NCBI RefSeq assembly: GCF_000938255.1
Contig: NZ_JYMR01000034.1
Location: 1-64,000 of the forward strand
Length of the DNA stretch: 64,000 nt
Origin: Bradyrhizobium sp. LTSP849
GTDB taxonomy: Bacteria; Pseudomonadota; Alphaproteobacteria; Rhizobiales; Xanthobacteraceae
Direction: 5' to 3'
A program made the position numbers and the translations under genes. The notes below the pieces were generated by a model, which had not been told where the DNA came from, searched no databases, and saw nothing but the letters and a program-made list of their open reading frames with translations. How positions within the stretch are numbered: position 1 is the stretch's first letter; the number at the start of each line of letters is the position of its first letter. Shown in pieces: positions 1-8,613 of the stretch.

Positions 1-81
1 GTAAGCGCTGTTCAGCGGCCACCTACCGGATGATGGGGTGATCTGCGAGTCTGCGGTTCGATTTGGACCGTTAGGCTTAGA

Positions 82-540
82 ATGGACACAGTGCATACTG
101 CTATCACGGAGCCGGTACGGCGGCTTGAGGTCTTCACCGGCGCCGGCCGTCGGCGGAAGTGGAGCGACGAGGACAAGGCGCGGATCGTCGCGGAGATTGT
201 GGCGAGCGGCGACTCGGTCTGTTCGGTAGCCCGACGGCATGGATTGTCACCGCAGCAGTTGTTTGGCTGGCGACGTCAGTTGCGAGAGGCAGCAGGCGGT
301 CATTCCGAAATAGAAGAAGTGCAGTTTGTGCCGGCGGTGGTGGATGTCGCAGTGCCGGCGCCTGCTCTTGGCCGGGAGCGCAAAGTGGCGCGCTGCAAAC
401 CCAAACCGGATGTCCGAACTTGCCGTTGCGATGCCGGGATCATCGAGATCGAAGTCGACGGCATCACGATCCGGGCCGGTCGTGGTGCGGACACGGCAAT
501 GATTGCGTCGATCGTCCAGGCGCTGAAGGCGAGCCGGTGA
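82..540 (+). CDS. tnpA: IS66 transposase accessory protein TnpA
   Basis: This is the first IS66 gene, 152 residues. Residues about 25-70 form a helix-turn-helix of the IS66 Orf1 type, with WSDEDKARIV, then SVARRHGLSPQQLFGWRRQL. The C-terminal part, with IEIEVDGITIR, is the usual second half of this family. It is thought to act with TnpB and TnpC in transposition, probably by binding the element's ends. Its TGA stop overlaps the GTG start of tnpB by four bases (GTGA), the normal IS66 coupling. Confidence 0.93.
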   Translation: MDTVHTAITEPVRRLEVFTGAGRRRKWSDEDKARIVAEIVASGDSVCSVARRHGLSPQQLFGWRRQLREAAGGHSEIEEVQFVPAVVDVAVPAPALGRERKVARCKPKPDVRTCRCDAGIIEIEVDGITIRAGRGADTAMIASIVQALKASR

Positions 541-893
541 TCGGTCCGTCGGGTGCGGTCCGGGTGATGGTGGCGACCAAACCGGTGGACTTCCGCAAGG
601 GGATGGAAGGGCTTGCGACCCTGGTGCGCGAGAGCATGGGGGCTGACCCATTCTCGGGAGCTGTCTATGTGTTCCGTGCCAAGCGGGCGGATCGGATCAA
701 GCTGGTGTTCTGGGACGGAACGGGTCTGTGCCTGTTCGCCAAACGGCTTGAGGATGGGATCTTCCGCTGGCCGAAGATCGAGGACGGCGTGATGCGTCTG
801 TCGGCGGCGCAATTGTCGGCGCTGTTGGAAGGGCTCGACTGGCGGCGTGTCCACGAGGTACGGGAGACGCCAGCGCCAACGCAAGCCGGATAG
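537..893 (+). CDS. tnpB: IS66 transposase accessory protein TnpB
   Basis: This is the IS66 Orf2 protein, 118 residues. The GTG start at 537 is chosen because it overlaps the tnpA stop in the standard GTGA arrangement and gives the family's normal N-terminus. Family signatures are visible: ATKPVDFRKGMEGLA near residue 13, and YVFRAKRADRIKLVFWDGTG near residue 42. It is required with TnpA and TnpC for IS66 transposition; its exact biochemical role is not established. There is no truncation. Confidence 0.94.
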   Translation: MIGPSGAVRVMVATKPVDFRKGMEGLATLVRESMGADPFSGAVYVFRAKRADRIKLVFWDGTGLCLFAKRLEDGIFRWPKIEDGVMRLSAAQLSALLEGLDWRRVHEVRETPAPTQAG

Positions 894-967
894 TTGTTGG
901 CAGCGCTGCGGCGAAGTGAATCAGGGGCATCGAGCGCGTCGCCAGATGGCGGCGAATATGCTCTGAA

Positions 968-2494
968 TTGCGTGTGAGCGACGCCCTGCCTGACGATCCC
1001 GAGACGCTGAAAGCGATGCTGCTTGCCGAGCGGTGCGAGAGCGAACGGCTGCGTCAGATCATCAAGGAATTGCAGCGGCATCGGTTCGGCCGGCGGGCAG
1101 AGACCTTGCCTGAAGATCAGATGCTGCTGGGCCTGGAAGATGTCGAGCAGGTCGCAGCGTACAGCGAGACGGCGCAGGACGTCAGCGCACCTGAAAGCCG
1201 TGAGGCTCGGGCTCGCAAGCGCCGGATCAACCGTGGCGCCTTGCCAGCGCACTTGCGGCGGATCGAGGTCGTCGTCGATATCGACAATAAGATCTGCTCC
1301 TGTTGCCAGGGCGAGTTGCACCGGATCGGCGAGGATAGAAGTGAGCGGCTGGACCTGGTCCCGGCGCAGTTCCGGATCCTCGTCACCCGGCGTCCCAAAT
1401 ACGCCTGCCGGGCTTGCGAGGACGGTGTCATGCAGGCGCCGGCCCCGGCCCGGCTGATCGAGGGTGGTCTGCCGACCGAGGCCACCGTCGCCCAGGTCCT
1501 GGTCTCCAAATATGCCGATCACCTGCCACTCTACCGGCAGGCGCAGATTTACGCCCGCCAGGGCATTGAGCTTGATCGTTCGACGCTGGCGGACTGGGTG
1601 GGACAGGCAGCCTTCCATCTGCGCCCGTTGCATGAGCGGCTCCTTGGCAAGCTCAGGCAGCGGCCAAAGCTGTTCGCCGACGAGACGACGATGCCGGTGC
1701 TCGATCCCGGCCGCGGGCGCACCAAGACCGGTCAGCTCTGGGCCTATGCGGCGGACGACCGGCCATGGGGCGGTGCCGATCCGCCGGGCGTCGCCTATGT
1801 CTATGCGCCCGACCGCAAGGCCGACCGACCGATCGCTCATCTGGCAGGCTTCAAGGGGATCCTGCAGGTCGACGGCTATGCCGGCTATGGCAGGCTCGCC
1901 GAGCGTGGCAACGTTCAGCTTGCATTCTGCTGGTCGCACATGCGGCGTAACTTCTACGAACTTGCCACCCCCGGTCCTGCGCCTATTGCGAGCGAGGCGC
2001 TCAAGCATATCGCCGAGTTCTATGCCATCGAGAAGGACATCCGCGGCCGCAGCGCCGAGGAACGTCGTCTCGTTCGACAACAGAAAAGCCGGCCGCTGGC
2101 GGAAGCCTTCGAGCTGTGGCTCCGCGCAAAGCTCGCGTTGATCAGCCAAAAGGGCAAGCTGGCAGACGCCATCCGTTATGCGCTCTCACGCTGGGATGGC
2201 CTGACGCGCTTCATCGATGATGGCCGTATCGAGCTCGACAATAACGCCGTCGAGCGCTCGATCCGTCCGATCACGTTGAACCGTAAAAATGCGCTGTTCG
2301 CAGGCTCCGACGGCGGTGCCGAGCACTGGGCCACCATCGCCTCCCTGGTCGAAACCTGTAAGCTGAACGACCTCGATCCGCTTGCCTACCTGACCGACGT
2401 CCTCACCAGGATCGTCAATGGTCATCCGAATAGCGAGATCGATCAGTTGCTTCCGTGGGCCTATTGCCGTCACGACCTCAGAGCTGTGGCCTGA
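968..2494 (+). CDS. tnpC: IS66 DDE transposase TnpC
   Basis: This is the catalytic transposase of the IS66 element, 508 residues, full length. It starts at TTG 968; a GTG two codons later is also possible. An N-terminal helical region is followed by a zinc-finger-like CxxC pair (CSCC near residue 112 and CRAC near 152). The DDE catalytic core follows: an Asp in FADETTMPVL near 238, an Asp in LQVDGYAGYG near 300, and a Glu in NNAVERSIRP near 429. The gene ends 13 bases before the element's right end, so ribosomes leaving it are close to the interrupted SRAP gene. Confidence 0.95.
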   Translation: MRVSDALPDDPETLKAMLLAERCESERLRQIIKELQRHRFGRRAETLPEDQMLLGLEDVEQVAAYSETAQDVSAPESREARARKRRINRGALPAHLRRIEVVVDIDNKICSCCQGELHRIGEDRSERLDLVPAQFRILVTRRPKYACRACEDGVMQAPAPARLIEGGLPTEATVAQVLVSKYADHLPLYRQAQIYARQGIELDRSTLADWVGQAAFHLRPLHERLLGKLRQRPKLFADETTMPVLDPGRGRTKTGQLWAYAADDRPWGGADPPGVAYVYAPDRKADRPIAHLAGFKGILQVDGYAGYGRLAERGNVQLAFCWSHMRRNFYELATPGPAPIASEALKHIAEFYAIEKDIRGRSAEERRLVRQQKSRPLAEAFELWLRAKLALISQKGKLADAIRYALSRWDGLTRFIDDGRIELDNNAVERSIRPITLNRKNALFAGSDGGAEHWATIASLVETCKLNDLDPLAYLTDVLTRIVNGHPNSEIDQLLPWAYCRHDLRAVA

Positions 2495-2506
2495 AAACAG
2501 CGCTTA

Positions 2507-3226
2507 CTGTGTAACCTCTACAGCATCACCACGAACCAAGCCGCGATCAGCGCACTGTTCCGTGTCGTCAACCGGTATGTGGGTAACTTGGCGCCTATGC
2601 CCGGCGTCTTCCCTGACTACAAGGCGCCGATAGTACGGACCGCCACCGACGGCCGGGAGCTCGCCACTGCACGATGGGGCATGCCGTCGTCGTCCAAGGC
2701 ACTTATGGATGCCACCAAAAAACGAGCCGAAAAGTTGCAGGCCAAAGGTAAGACGGTGGACTTCAAGGAATTGCTCCGGATGGAGCCCGACAGCGGCACG
2801 ACCAACATCCGGAACGTCAAAAGCAAGCACTGGATGAGGTGGCTCGGGCAGGAGCATCGCTGCGTGGTGCCGTTCAACTCGTTCAGCGAGTTCAACAAGG
2901 CCGAAGGCGGTGACATCTGGTTCGCGCTCGACGAAAGCCGCCCCCTCGCCTGCTTCGCTGGCATCTGGACCAACTGGACGTCGGTCCGGAAGGTCAAGGA
3001 GGGTGAGACCACCAACGCCCTCTACGCGTTCCTGACGACCGAGCCAAATACCGAGGTAGGTGCCATCCACCCGAAAGCGATGCCGGTGATTTTGACGAAC
3101 CCTGAGGAGGTCGAGACCTGGATGACCGCGACATGGGATGAAGCCAAGGGCCTGCAGCGCCCTCTTGCAGACGGTGCGCTGCGAATCGTGGCACGAGGGG
3201 TGAAAGAGGATCAAACTGCCGCATGA
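2507..3226 (+). CDS. SRAP-domain protein (YedK/HMCES family), start codon altered by IS66
   Basis: SRAP proteins crosslink to abasic sites in single-stranded DNA through Cys2, exposed after Met removal. Here the reading frame CNLYSITTNQ begins directly after the IS66 end. The codon before Cys is CTG, made of the last IS base plus two target bases, where ATG would be expected. Other family residues are present: Asn in NIRNVKS, Glu in FSEFNK, and His in IHPKAMPVIL. If CTG works, perhaps helped by reinitiation after the tnpC stop 12 bases upstream, the product is 239 residues with its nucleophile intact. The first ATG, at 2579, would give a protein without the catalytic Cys and probably inactive. 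The native promoter is separated by the IS. Confidence 0.8.
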   Translation: MCNLYSITTNQAAISALFRVVNRYVGNLAPMPGVFPDYKAPIVRTATDGRELATARWGMPSSSKALMDATKKRAEKLQAKGKTVDFKELLRMEPDSGTTNIRNVKSKHWMRWLGQEHRCVVPFNSFSEFNKAEGGDIWFALDESRPLACFAGIWTNWTSVRKVKEGETTNALYAFLTTEPNTEVGAIHPKAMPVILTNPEEVETWMTATWDEAKGLQRPLADGALRIVARGVKEDQTAA

Positions 3227-3244
3227 AACACGCTCTTCCGCCCG

Positions 3245-5095
3245 TCAGCGGAATTCGTCAATTGCGCATTGCTGCAACTCCGGACACTTCGGGGATTCAA
3301 AATCAAGAGTAAAGGTTCTACCCAAGCGATCACGAACGATTATCTGCGGTGCGTGTGTAACCGGAGCGGGCCCCCCAATCGCGGAGATGTAATCAGCGCC
3401 CCCCACCGGACTTCGTTTCAACTCCACCAAAATTGTGTTTTCAGAAACAGTTAGTTTTGACGTGGTCCGATCCTGCAAGTATAAAAACTCCTGCCATTTA
3501 GCTTCTGGAATGTTGATGCGGGCAACTGCGACTATTGCCGCTTCCGAGGCGGGGTCCGCAGACCAGATTTTGCGAGTAATGATTGGCTCGTTGCCCACGC
3601 CCGGAACGCCCGTGATCCAAGAAGGACGAAGGTAAATCTCCGAGACGGAATCTGCCGGCTCAAGTGTGATTTCACGTTCGTTGTTCCCTGACTGTTGCCA
3701 TTTCATGTGGGGCGCTTTTCGCCTGCCCCGTGAGGTTAGTTGAGGCAAGTACATCGCAATGCTTGAAGTTGCCCCAATGACCGTCTGCTGATAATTTATA
3801 CTGATGTTACGCTGCAACTGCGCGGTGTTGATCACATAAGCATTAAACGTCGTTGGCACCCATGCGTCACCGCGCTGCTCAAAGCCCACATTCGAATCCA
3901 ACTGAATGTTCTTGTCATTCTCGTTTTTGGCTTTAATGCCCTCATACTCAAATTCGCTATTATCCTTGTATTTTCCAGCCTGTCCCAAAATGGACTTTGT
4001 TGCTTCGTCTAACTTAATTTGGTTTATCGGCAATCGAGTTGTGTCCGCCTTGACAGCCCAAGCGCGGTCACCGTCTTGTTCGATCTTGATCTTCTCTGAC
4101 TGTAGTTGGCCGAAAAACATTTTGAACAAATCATCCATCGTTTTCGACGATGAGCAGTCGTCGTCGCATACAGCCACGATTTGTGCCTGGGTGACTGCTT
4201 TGGCCAGATTGGAATCAATCCAAGCCCGGTTCACAATCCGATAGCGATTGACGTCTGTGGTTGTTTGGGCTTGCTGGCCGCCGCCTCCTAAGCTCAACGG
4301 TCCAACATTTATAGCGATGTGGCCACCGCCGCTTTCACTGCTTACGGTTGTTTTAGAGACTTGCGATTCAGCGTTCTGGAGGTCCGAGAATAGATTTTGG
4401 TTAACCAACAGACCGGCGGCCGCTGCCAATTGGTTCACCTTGGCTCGAGCGCCGACTGAAAATACGTATGTTCGGAGTTCACGCCTTTTAGCTATTGATC
4501 TTAAATCATCGCAAGTGCCGCGAACGAGCGCTGTTTGAACTTTTGGCAGGCCGCTACCAAGCGAACTCAATTGAACATTCCGAAGCAAGTCAATCTGTGG
4601 AATCGTGTTAAATGCTTCGAACGGATGAGACTGCTCGTCATACACGTACCCAGTAGCGCCGACGTTTGGTGGGACGCCGACTGTGAAATCGCCCGCCGCC
4701 ACCCTCAGCTTCTCTTGGATAAGTCGGGCAATTTCGTCCAGTAATTCATCCCAATAGAACTGAACATGAAAGGAAAGGGTTTGATTGGTTTGATTACTTG
4801 AGCATTGCTGATCGACGTCGCGAGCCAATTTACTCCAGTCAATATAGGGCAACGGCAGGAAGTAGTATATTTTACGGTTTCCTGACACCCTTTGAGCTTC
4901 GTAAATAACCAGTAGATTTCCATCCAGTTCGTCAGAGCGTACTTGAGCTACTTGCTGCGTGGACTGTGCAAAAATGTTAGTCGTAGTCAGTTCGGGCAAT
5001 GCAGCTGGTTTGGTCGACTGCTGCGCAGAGCCTTGATCACTCATCAGAAGGAGAAACGCGGCCGTAGAGACGGCGGTAAAAGACAATTTAAGCAT
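3245..5095 (-). CDS. Large secreted protein of unknown function
   Basis: The protein is 616 residues with a clear Sec signal peptide (MLKLSFTAVSTAAFLLLMS, cleavage near GSAQQ). I recognise no domain. A glycine-rich stretch near residues 250-272 (ESGGGHIAINVGPLSLGGGG) and a mixed alpha/beta composition are visible, with a few scattered cysteines including a pair near the C-terminus (CPELQQCAIDEFR). The coding region is less GC-rich than the core genes of the window, which suggests transfer. It lies 18 bases beyond the SRAP stop in convergent orientation. Neighbouring secreted genes at 5377-5655 and 5794-6990 may belong with it. Export to the periplasm is likely; the function is unknown. Confidence 0.75.
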   Translation of the reverse strand: MLKLSFTAVSTAAFLLLMSDQGSAQQSTKPAALPELTTTNIFAQSTQQVAQVRSDELDGNLLVIYEAQRVSGNRKIYYFLPLPYIDWSKLARDVDQQCSSNQTNQTLSFHVQFYWDELLDEIARLIQEKLRVAAGDFTVGVPPNVGATGYVYDEQSHPFEAFNTIPQIDLLRNVQLSSLGSGLPKVQTALVRGTCDDLRSIAKRRELRTYVFSVGARAKVNQLAAAAGLLVNQNLFSDLQNAESQVSKTTVSSESGGGHIAINVGPLSLGGGGQQAQTTTDVNRYRIVNRAWIDSNLAKAVTQAQIVAVCDDDCSSSKTMDDLFKMFFGQLQSEKIKIEQDGDRAWAVKADTTRLPINQIKLDEATKSILGQAGKYKDNSEFEYEGIKAKNENDKNIQLDSNVGFEQRGDAWVPTTFNAYVINTAQLQRNISINYQQTVIGATSSIAMYLPQLTSRGRRKAPHMKWQQSGNNEREITLEPADSVSEIYLRPSWITGVPGVGNEPIITRKIWSADPASEAAIVAVARINIPEAKWQEFLYLQDRTTSKLTVSENTILVELKRSPVGGADYISAIGGPAPVTHAPQIIVRDRLGRTFTLDFESPKCPELQQCAIDEFR

Positions 5096-5376
5096 TGGGT
5101 AAGCTCCCGCTTAGATCCGCCCTCATTAATCAAACGAAATTCAGCAAAAGATAAATAGGCTGCCCGCCGACCTTGAGCTTCGCACGGCGAGGCAAAAATA
5201 AGTCATCACTGCAGCTCGATTCCACCGCACGTGCAGTGGTTGAGTCAACAATTTTCCGAATGCTCAGGGCAAGCAGCGAATGTTATTCTGGTCGCGAACT
5301 CCTCTAAAATGCTGCCTAGAGCGCGCCTCGTCGCAGTGTGTTTGATAAATGCCACGCGCGTTCCTTGCCGCAGACG

Positions 5377-5655
5377 CTACCTCTTGCAAACGTCCCCCTG
5401 CAAAACTTCACCCTGCGGACATCTGTAACATTTGTTACCGAGCCGCTTATAGTCCTGCATACAAGCTACGCAACTATCTCCATCTTTCTCGCAGACACCC
5501 TGGCGATAACCGCATTCAGTTTGGCCCCTGGCGCACTGATTATTCTTCACTGGGGAAACACTCGCATCCATCCACGATGGTGATGAATCAGCGTGCGCGG
5601 CGCCTTGCGCAAAGCCGACGAGAAGAACCATTAGAAGAAAGGTTTGTCTGACCAT
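5377..5655 (-). CDS. Small secreted cysteine-rich protein
   Basis: The protein is 92 residues. The ATG at 5655 is preferred over an upstream in-frame start because GGAGG lies six bases before it and the product then begins with a signal peptide (MVRQTFLLMVLLVGFAQGAAHA). The mature part holds nine cysteines in patterns such as CARGQTEC, CVAC and CYRCPQGEVLQGDVC, like small disulfide-rich modules of the growth-factor-receptor cysteine-rich type. That similarity is of pattern only. It is probably periplasmic or secreted and oxidised there. The next gene upstream on this strand lies beyond the divergent 5794 gene, so it has its own promoter. Confidence 0.68.
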   Translation of the reverse strand: MVRQTFLLMVLLVGFAQGAAHADSSPSWMDASVSPVKNNQCARGQTECGYRQGVCEKDGDSCVACMQDYKRLGNKCYRCPQGEVLQGDVCKR

Positions 5656-5793
5656 TACACCCTCCAACCGGATGTCGGGCAATTAAAGGTTGTGCGGCGC
5701 TATTTCTGACAGTTTCGCGCAAGCAAATCCAGCGTAATGTGCCGTGTCAAACTGACGCGAATGAGAGATCAGATTAGCGGCGGGGCCGACCGA

Positions 5794-6990
5794 ATGAAAG
5801 CAATTATTCTTACAGCCGTTGCGATCCTCCTTGGAAGTACGCCGTCGTATTGCGCTGACTCGGCGGCTATCGCGACAGCCATTCGGGGGGGAATTCGCGC
5901 ATTCGAACGCGAACTCTATAAGAGGGAAATCTTAGGTCGCTCGGACATCAACTACGCAAAGATTGAATTTGACGCCAATGCTGCGCTTGCAAAAGGCTAT
6001 TTTGCATCTCCGAAATCTGATTGGGATTCCGGTTGGGGGGTACTGCTCCAAGGGGTCATCTACGATTTGACTGACGCCAAATCCTATCTAGGACCCGTTC
6101 AAATAGTTGGAGGCGGCAAATCTGCGGCCGAAGCTATGAGCGCCTATTTGGGGACAAATCGTGAGCCCTTGATGTCGGAACTCGGGGGACGGAGCGTGAC
6201 GCCGCGCGTCATTCTTGTATGGATTTCAAATAAGCCAGAGATGATGGTGGATGAAAAGGTAACCCACCGAGACGCAGAGAAGCTTCGCGAGAACGCTCTG
6301 ACGCAAGTGCCTTTACCGAAGGAGCTTCTTCTTGTAGCGCGGGCGTTCATTCCCAAAGAGCATCCGACCAAAGCAGGTTATATTTTCGAGGCCCCATTCG
6401 CTAAAGGCAAGTACATCTTTGAAGGACCGCGGGCACCGAGCGATCTATTCCGCAGGCGTTGTTATAACTCAGATGATCGCTCTTTTTCTAGTGAATGGGA
6501 CGGTGCCGGCAAACGGATTACGTCTAAAATTGCGATACTGGCAGTCTTTTCCTACGTAGAAGGAAAACTCAGATTGCAGTCTGCCGGATATCCTAAAGCA
6601 CGCTCCATCGCCTATGACTGCGAAAAAGGCGAAGTCGCCTGCGAAAAGGAGTCTGATACAACCGGAACCAAGGTTTTACCTCCAAATCGATCTAACGAAG
6701 GAAAAGACATTGTTGAATTTTCAGGCGTGTCGTCCAATCGATGCGTACCCGAGTCCTACGTCTTAGGAAGCATAGATTTGGTAGGCACGCTGATAATCGA
6801 CAAGAGGCTCCGCACCGCTGAAATTTGGGGAGCGGTCGACAACTTCCCCGCGTTTGAGTTCTACATAGGAACCGCTGTAAACGAACTCCAGACGGCATTC
6901 ACCGTTGGCCCCGCTCAAGGGGCAACAGTCATGGATCTTATTTCTCCAAGGCCACTTCGAAACTTTAGAAGCAGAATTATTGTGTTCTAA
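5794..6990 (+). CDS. Secreted protein of unknown function
   Basis: The protein is 398 residues from the ATG at 5794, chosen because it places a signal peptide at the N-terminus (MKAIILTAVAILLGSTPSYC). A frame continuing upstream to 5737 would bury that signal. The Cys at the end of the signal could also mark a lipoprotein, but the lipobox is poor. No known domain is recognised. Cysteine pairs near residues 227 and 280-295 suggest disulfides. Composition is moderate in GC, like the secreted gene at 3245-5095. The two are transcribed apart with the cysteine-rich small gene between them. The role is unknown; it is probably periplasmic. Confidence 0.7.
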   Translation: MKAIILTAVAILLGSTPSYCADSAAIATAIRGGIRAFERELYKREILGRSDINYAKIEFDANAALAKGYFASPKSDWDSGWGVLLQGVIYDLTDAKSYLGPVQIVGGGKSAAEAMSAYLGTNREPLMSELGGRSVTPRVILVWISNKPEMMVDEKVTHRDAEKLRENALTQVPLPKELLLVARAFIPKEHPTKAGYIFEAPFAKGKYIFEGPRAPSDLFRRRCYNSDDRSFSSEWDGAGKRITSKIAILAVFSYVEGKLRLQSAGYPKARSIAYDCEKGEVACEKESDTTGTKVLPPNRSNEGKDIVEFSGVSSNRCVPESYVLGSIDLVGTLIIDKRLRTAEIWGAVDNFPAFEFYIGTAVNELQTAFTVGPAQGATVMDLISPRPLRNFRSRIIVF

Positions 6991-7504
6991 CGCGGGGCCG
7001 CAATCCGTGCTTTCGAGGCTGCGAGCTTTGCTTGCAACTGATGAGATTTCTTGGTGATCATGCCGAATGCCGGCTTTTCAGATGTGACGATTGCGCCCTA
7101 GTCGTCTCGGATCAGGTTGCGCAAGCTCGGTCTGAAGTAGCGCCGCTGCCGAGGTATTTGACGTAATCTTACGACCGCCCCGTAGCCGGCGGCCAGTCCG
7201 GCTTGCCGCGCGGATGTTTGCGGCGACCAACACGGCCTCGGGGCCAATGTTCCTAATCCGTCGGATTGCGGCCGGTGCGGGGATCGATTGCGTCGGTTGG
7301 CTTGCGCCGCTATTCATGGCAGCGGAGACCGACATACCGATAAGGTTCCCCGTAGGCGCGGCCATAGTGTCTTTGGCCTCCAAAGCCGCGAACTTGGTAA
7401 CCGGCGCCCATTATGAGGTGACCGAGGTGACAGCACCGGGGACATCTGAGCGCCCTTCGCAGCCTCGAAGCCCCGCCTTCAACTCGTACCTGGAGTTAAT
7501 GCCC
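6991..7504 (+). other. Intergenic stretch without a supported gene
   Basis: Open frames here, including one running into the next gene from 7214, lack a ribosome-binding site and a protein-like composition on either strand. I see no RNA gene, clear repeat or strong terminator. It may be decayed coding DNA. Confidence 0.4.
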
Positions 7505-7699
7505 ATGGACGAAAACCGGTTCGCCTCCTTGCTTGGCCACGCGGCTCTTAAGGTATGGCCCGACCTTCCGCGCGAAGCGCAGGAGCAGCTTTTTGCCGCC
7601 TCGGTGGATGACGGCGTCATCGCGAACTCCCTCGCTGTGTTCCTGCATGATCGCCATCCAAAAACGGCGCATCCACCGAAGCCCACGCGGATCGCTTAA
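7505..7699 (+). CDS. Small conserved-type hypothetical protein
   Basis: The protein is 64 residues, beginning MDENRFASLLGHAALKVWP. The ATG at 7505 is chosen because GGAG lies nine bases upstream; the frame continues further upstream, but that extension looks non-coding. The composition (helical, acidic N-terminal half, basic tail HDRHPKTAHPPKP) resembles short soluble proteins I associate with Bradyrhizobium accessory regions. It has no signal peptide, membrane segment or domain that I can name. It stands alone between non-coding DNA and a remnant-like frame. Confidence 0.5.
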   Translation: MDENRFASLLGHAALKVWPDLPREAQEQLFAASVDDGVIANSLAVFLHDRHPKTAHPPKPTRIA

Positions 7700-7879
7700 A
7701 GGCGATTCTGCCTACCCGCAAAAATCAAATCTTCGAACCGCGCGAACAGCGTTGCCGGTCCCGGATACAAGGCATCGCGCGATTGCAATTGGATCGATTG
7801 TCGAGATTCCTGGTCTGATGTCTTAGCAAGACACAAGAGCGAGGCCGCCGAGGCGCTGCGCAGTGAACATGGCCTCCGA

Positions 7880-8293
7880 GTGAGTGAGGCCGAAACTGGC
7901 TTTGGTCTGAAAGTGAACCGGAAGCTCAACCTATCGTTTGTCGTGGTTCGCCATATGGCAACGAGCACAGGTTACGTTCCGCGTTGGAGAGTCTATCTCA
8001 AATCGATTCCTGTGGGACTTGTGGCGGTGGCGCGATTGGACAGCAAGAATAGGACCATTCAAGACTACGTGTTGCTTTCCGTCTCACAAAGCGGCGGCGC
8101 GCCCCTATGGCTATCGAACCTCTCATTGGCCCGCCAAAACGCAACTCGTTTCGCCACTTACGGCGAGTTGATCTGTGCAGTCAAAAAAAGCTTGGCAGCA
8201 TCCAACCGCGTCGGCCCAGCCAAGCCAACGCGGCCGAGGAAGCGAGTGAAAACAAGCCGGCCCAGAACCAGGACCGCCCGCGCGCGGCACTGA
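7880..8293 (+). CDS. Hypothetical protein, possibly 5'-truncated
   Basis: The protein is 137 residues from a GTG at 7880. The same frame is open back to the stop at 7697-7699 and reads as protein-like for about 20 residues before the GTG (LARHKSEAAEALRSEHGLR). The original gene was therefore probably longer and has lost its start. The core looks like a folded alpha/beta protein (LNLSFVVVRHMATSTGYVPR) and the tail is very Arg/Lys/Thr-rich, as in nucleic-acid-binding tails. The family is unknown. Its 3' end overlaps an opposite-strand candidate gene at 8181-8510, so one of the two may be spurious. Confidence 0.45.
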   Translation: MSEAETGFGLKVNRKLNLSFVVVRHMATSTGYVPRWRVYLKSIPVGLVAVARLDSKNRTIQDYVLLSVSQSGGAPLWLSNLSLARQNATRFATYGELICAVKKSLAASNRVGPAKPTRPRKRVKTSRPRTRTARARH

Positions 8294-8510
8294 TGGAGCG
8301 CAGATACAAGAACGCTCCGAGCAGGATTCCGTAGTTCCTTCGGAAGTCTCCGTTGAGCTTGGCAATCTTCGATAGCTCGGACGACGTCTCGACTTCGTTC
8401 GGCATGAGCTGGCTCTTTTGTTGGACCAGTCCCCTATGGACCACTGTTTTGCCCGACGGAGCAAGACAAATTTCGCAAAATACGAATCTCGACGTGCCCT
8501 GGCTGCGCAC
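8181..8510 (-). CDS. Hypothetical protein with C-terminal membrane segment
   Basis: The protein is 109 residues from a GTG at 8510, preceded by a purine-rich GGGGGG-TTGAG ribosome site. The N-terminal half is soluble (FVFCEICLAPSGKTVV), the middle helical and charged, and residues about 82-100 (SWFWAGLFSLASSAALAWLG) form one transmembrane helix near the C-terminus, like a tail-anchored protein. No family is recognised. The gene overlaps the 3' end of the opposite-strand frame at 7880-8293 by 113 bases, so confidence is limited. Confidence 0.4.
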   Translation of the reverse strand: MRSQGTSRFVFCEICLAPSGKTVVHRGLVQQKSQLMPNEVETSSELSKIAKLNGDFRRNYGILLGAFLYLRSISAARGRSWFWAGLFSLASSAALAWLGRRGWMLPSFF

Positions 8511-8613
8511 CTCAACCCCCCGTTGACACCGCGCTCACTTTCTCCTATCCGGATAGAAATATGTAGAAACATTCCGTAACGATTGTACGGCGATATCGCT
8601 GGGCGCCTGCACA

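Larger units (their letters stand above)
1..2507 (+). mobile_element. IS66-family insertion sequence, complete
   Basis: The element carries the three IS66 genes tnpA, tnpB and tnpC in order. Its ends are inverted repeats: the left end begins GTAAGCGCTGTT at base 1, and the right end is its reverse complement, AACAGCGCTTAC, finishing at 2507. IS66 elements usually begin GTAA and make an 8-bp target duplication. The right flank is TGTGTAAC (2508-2515); the matching left copy would lie just outside the window. The insertion point falls in the start codon of the SRAP gene that follows. All three genes look intact, so the element could be active or recently acquired. Confidence 0.93.

Noticed and set aside
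665..2149. 494-codon minus-strand frame inside IS66
   Set aside because: It lies antisense to tnpB and tnpC, which have clear family motifs.
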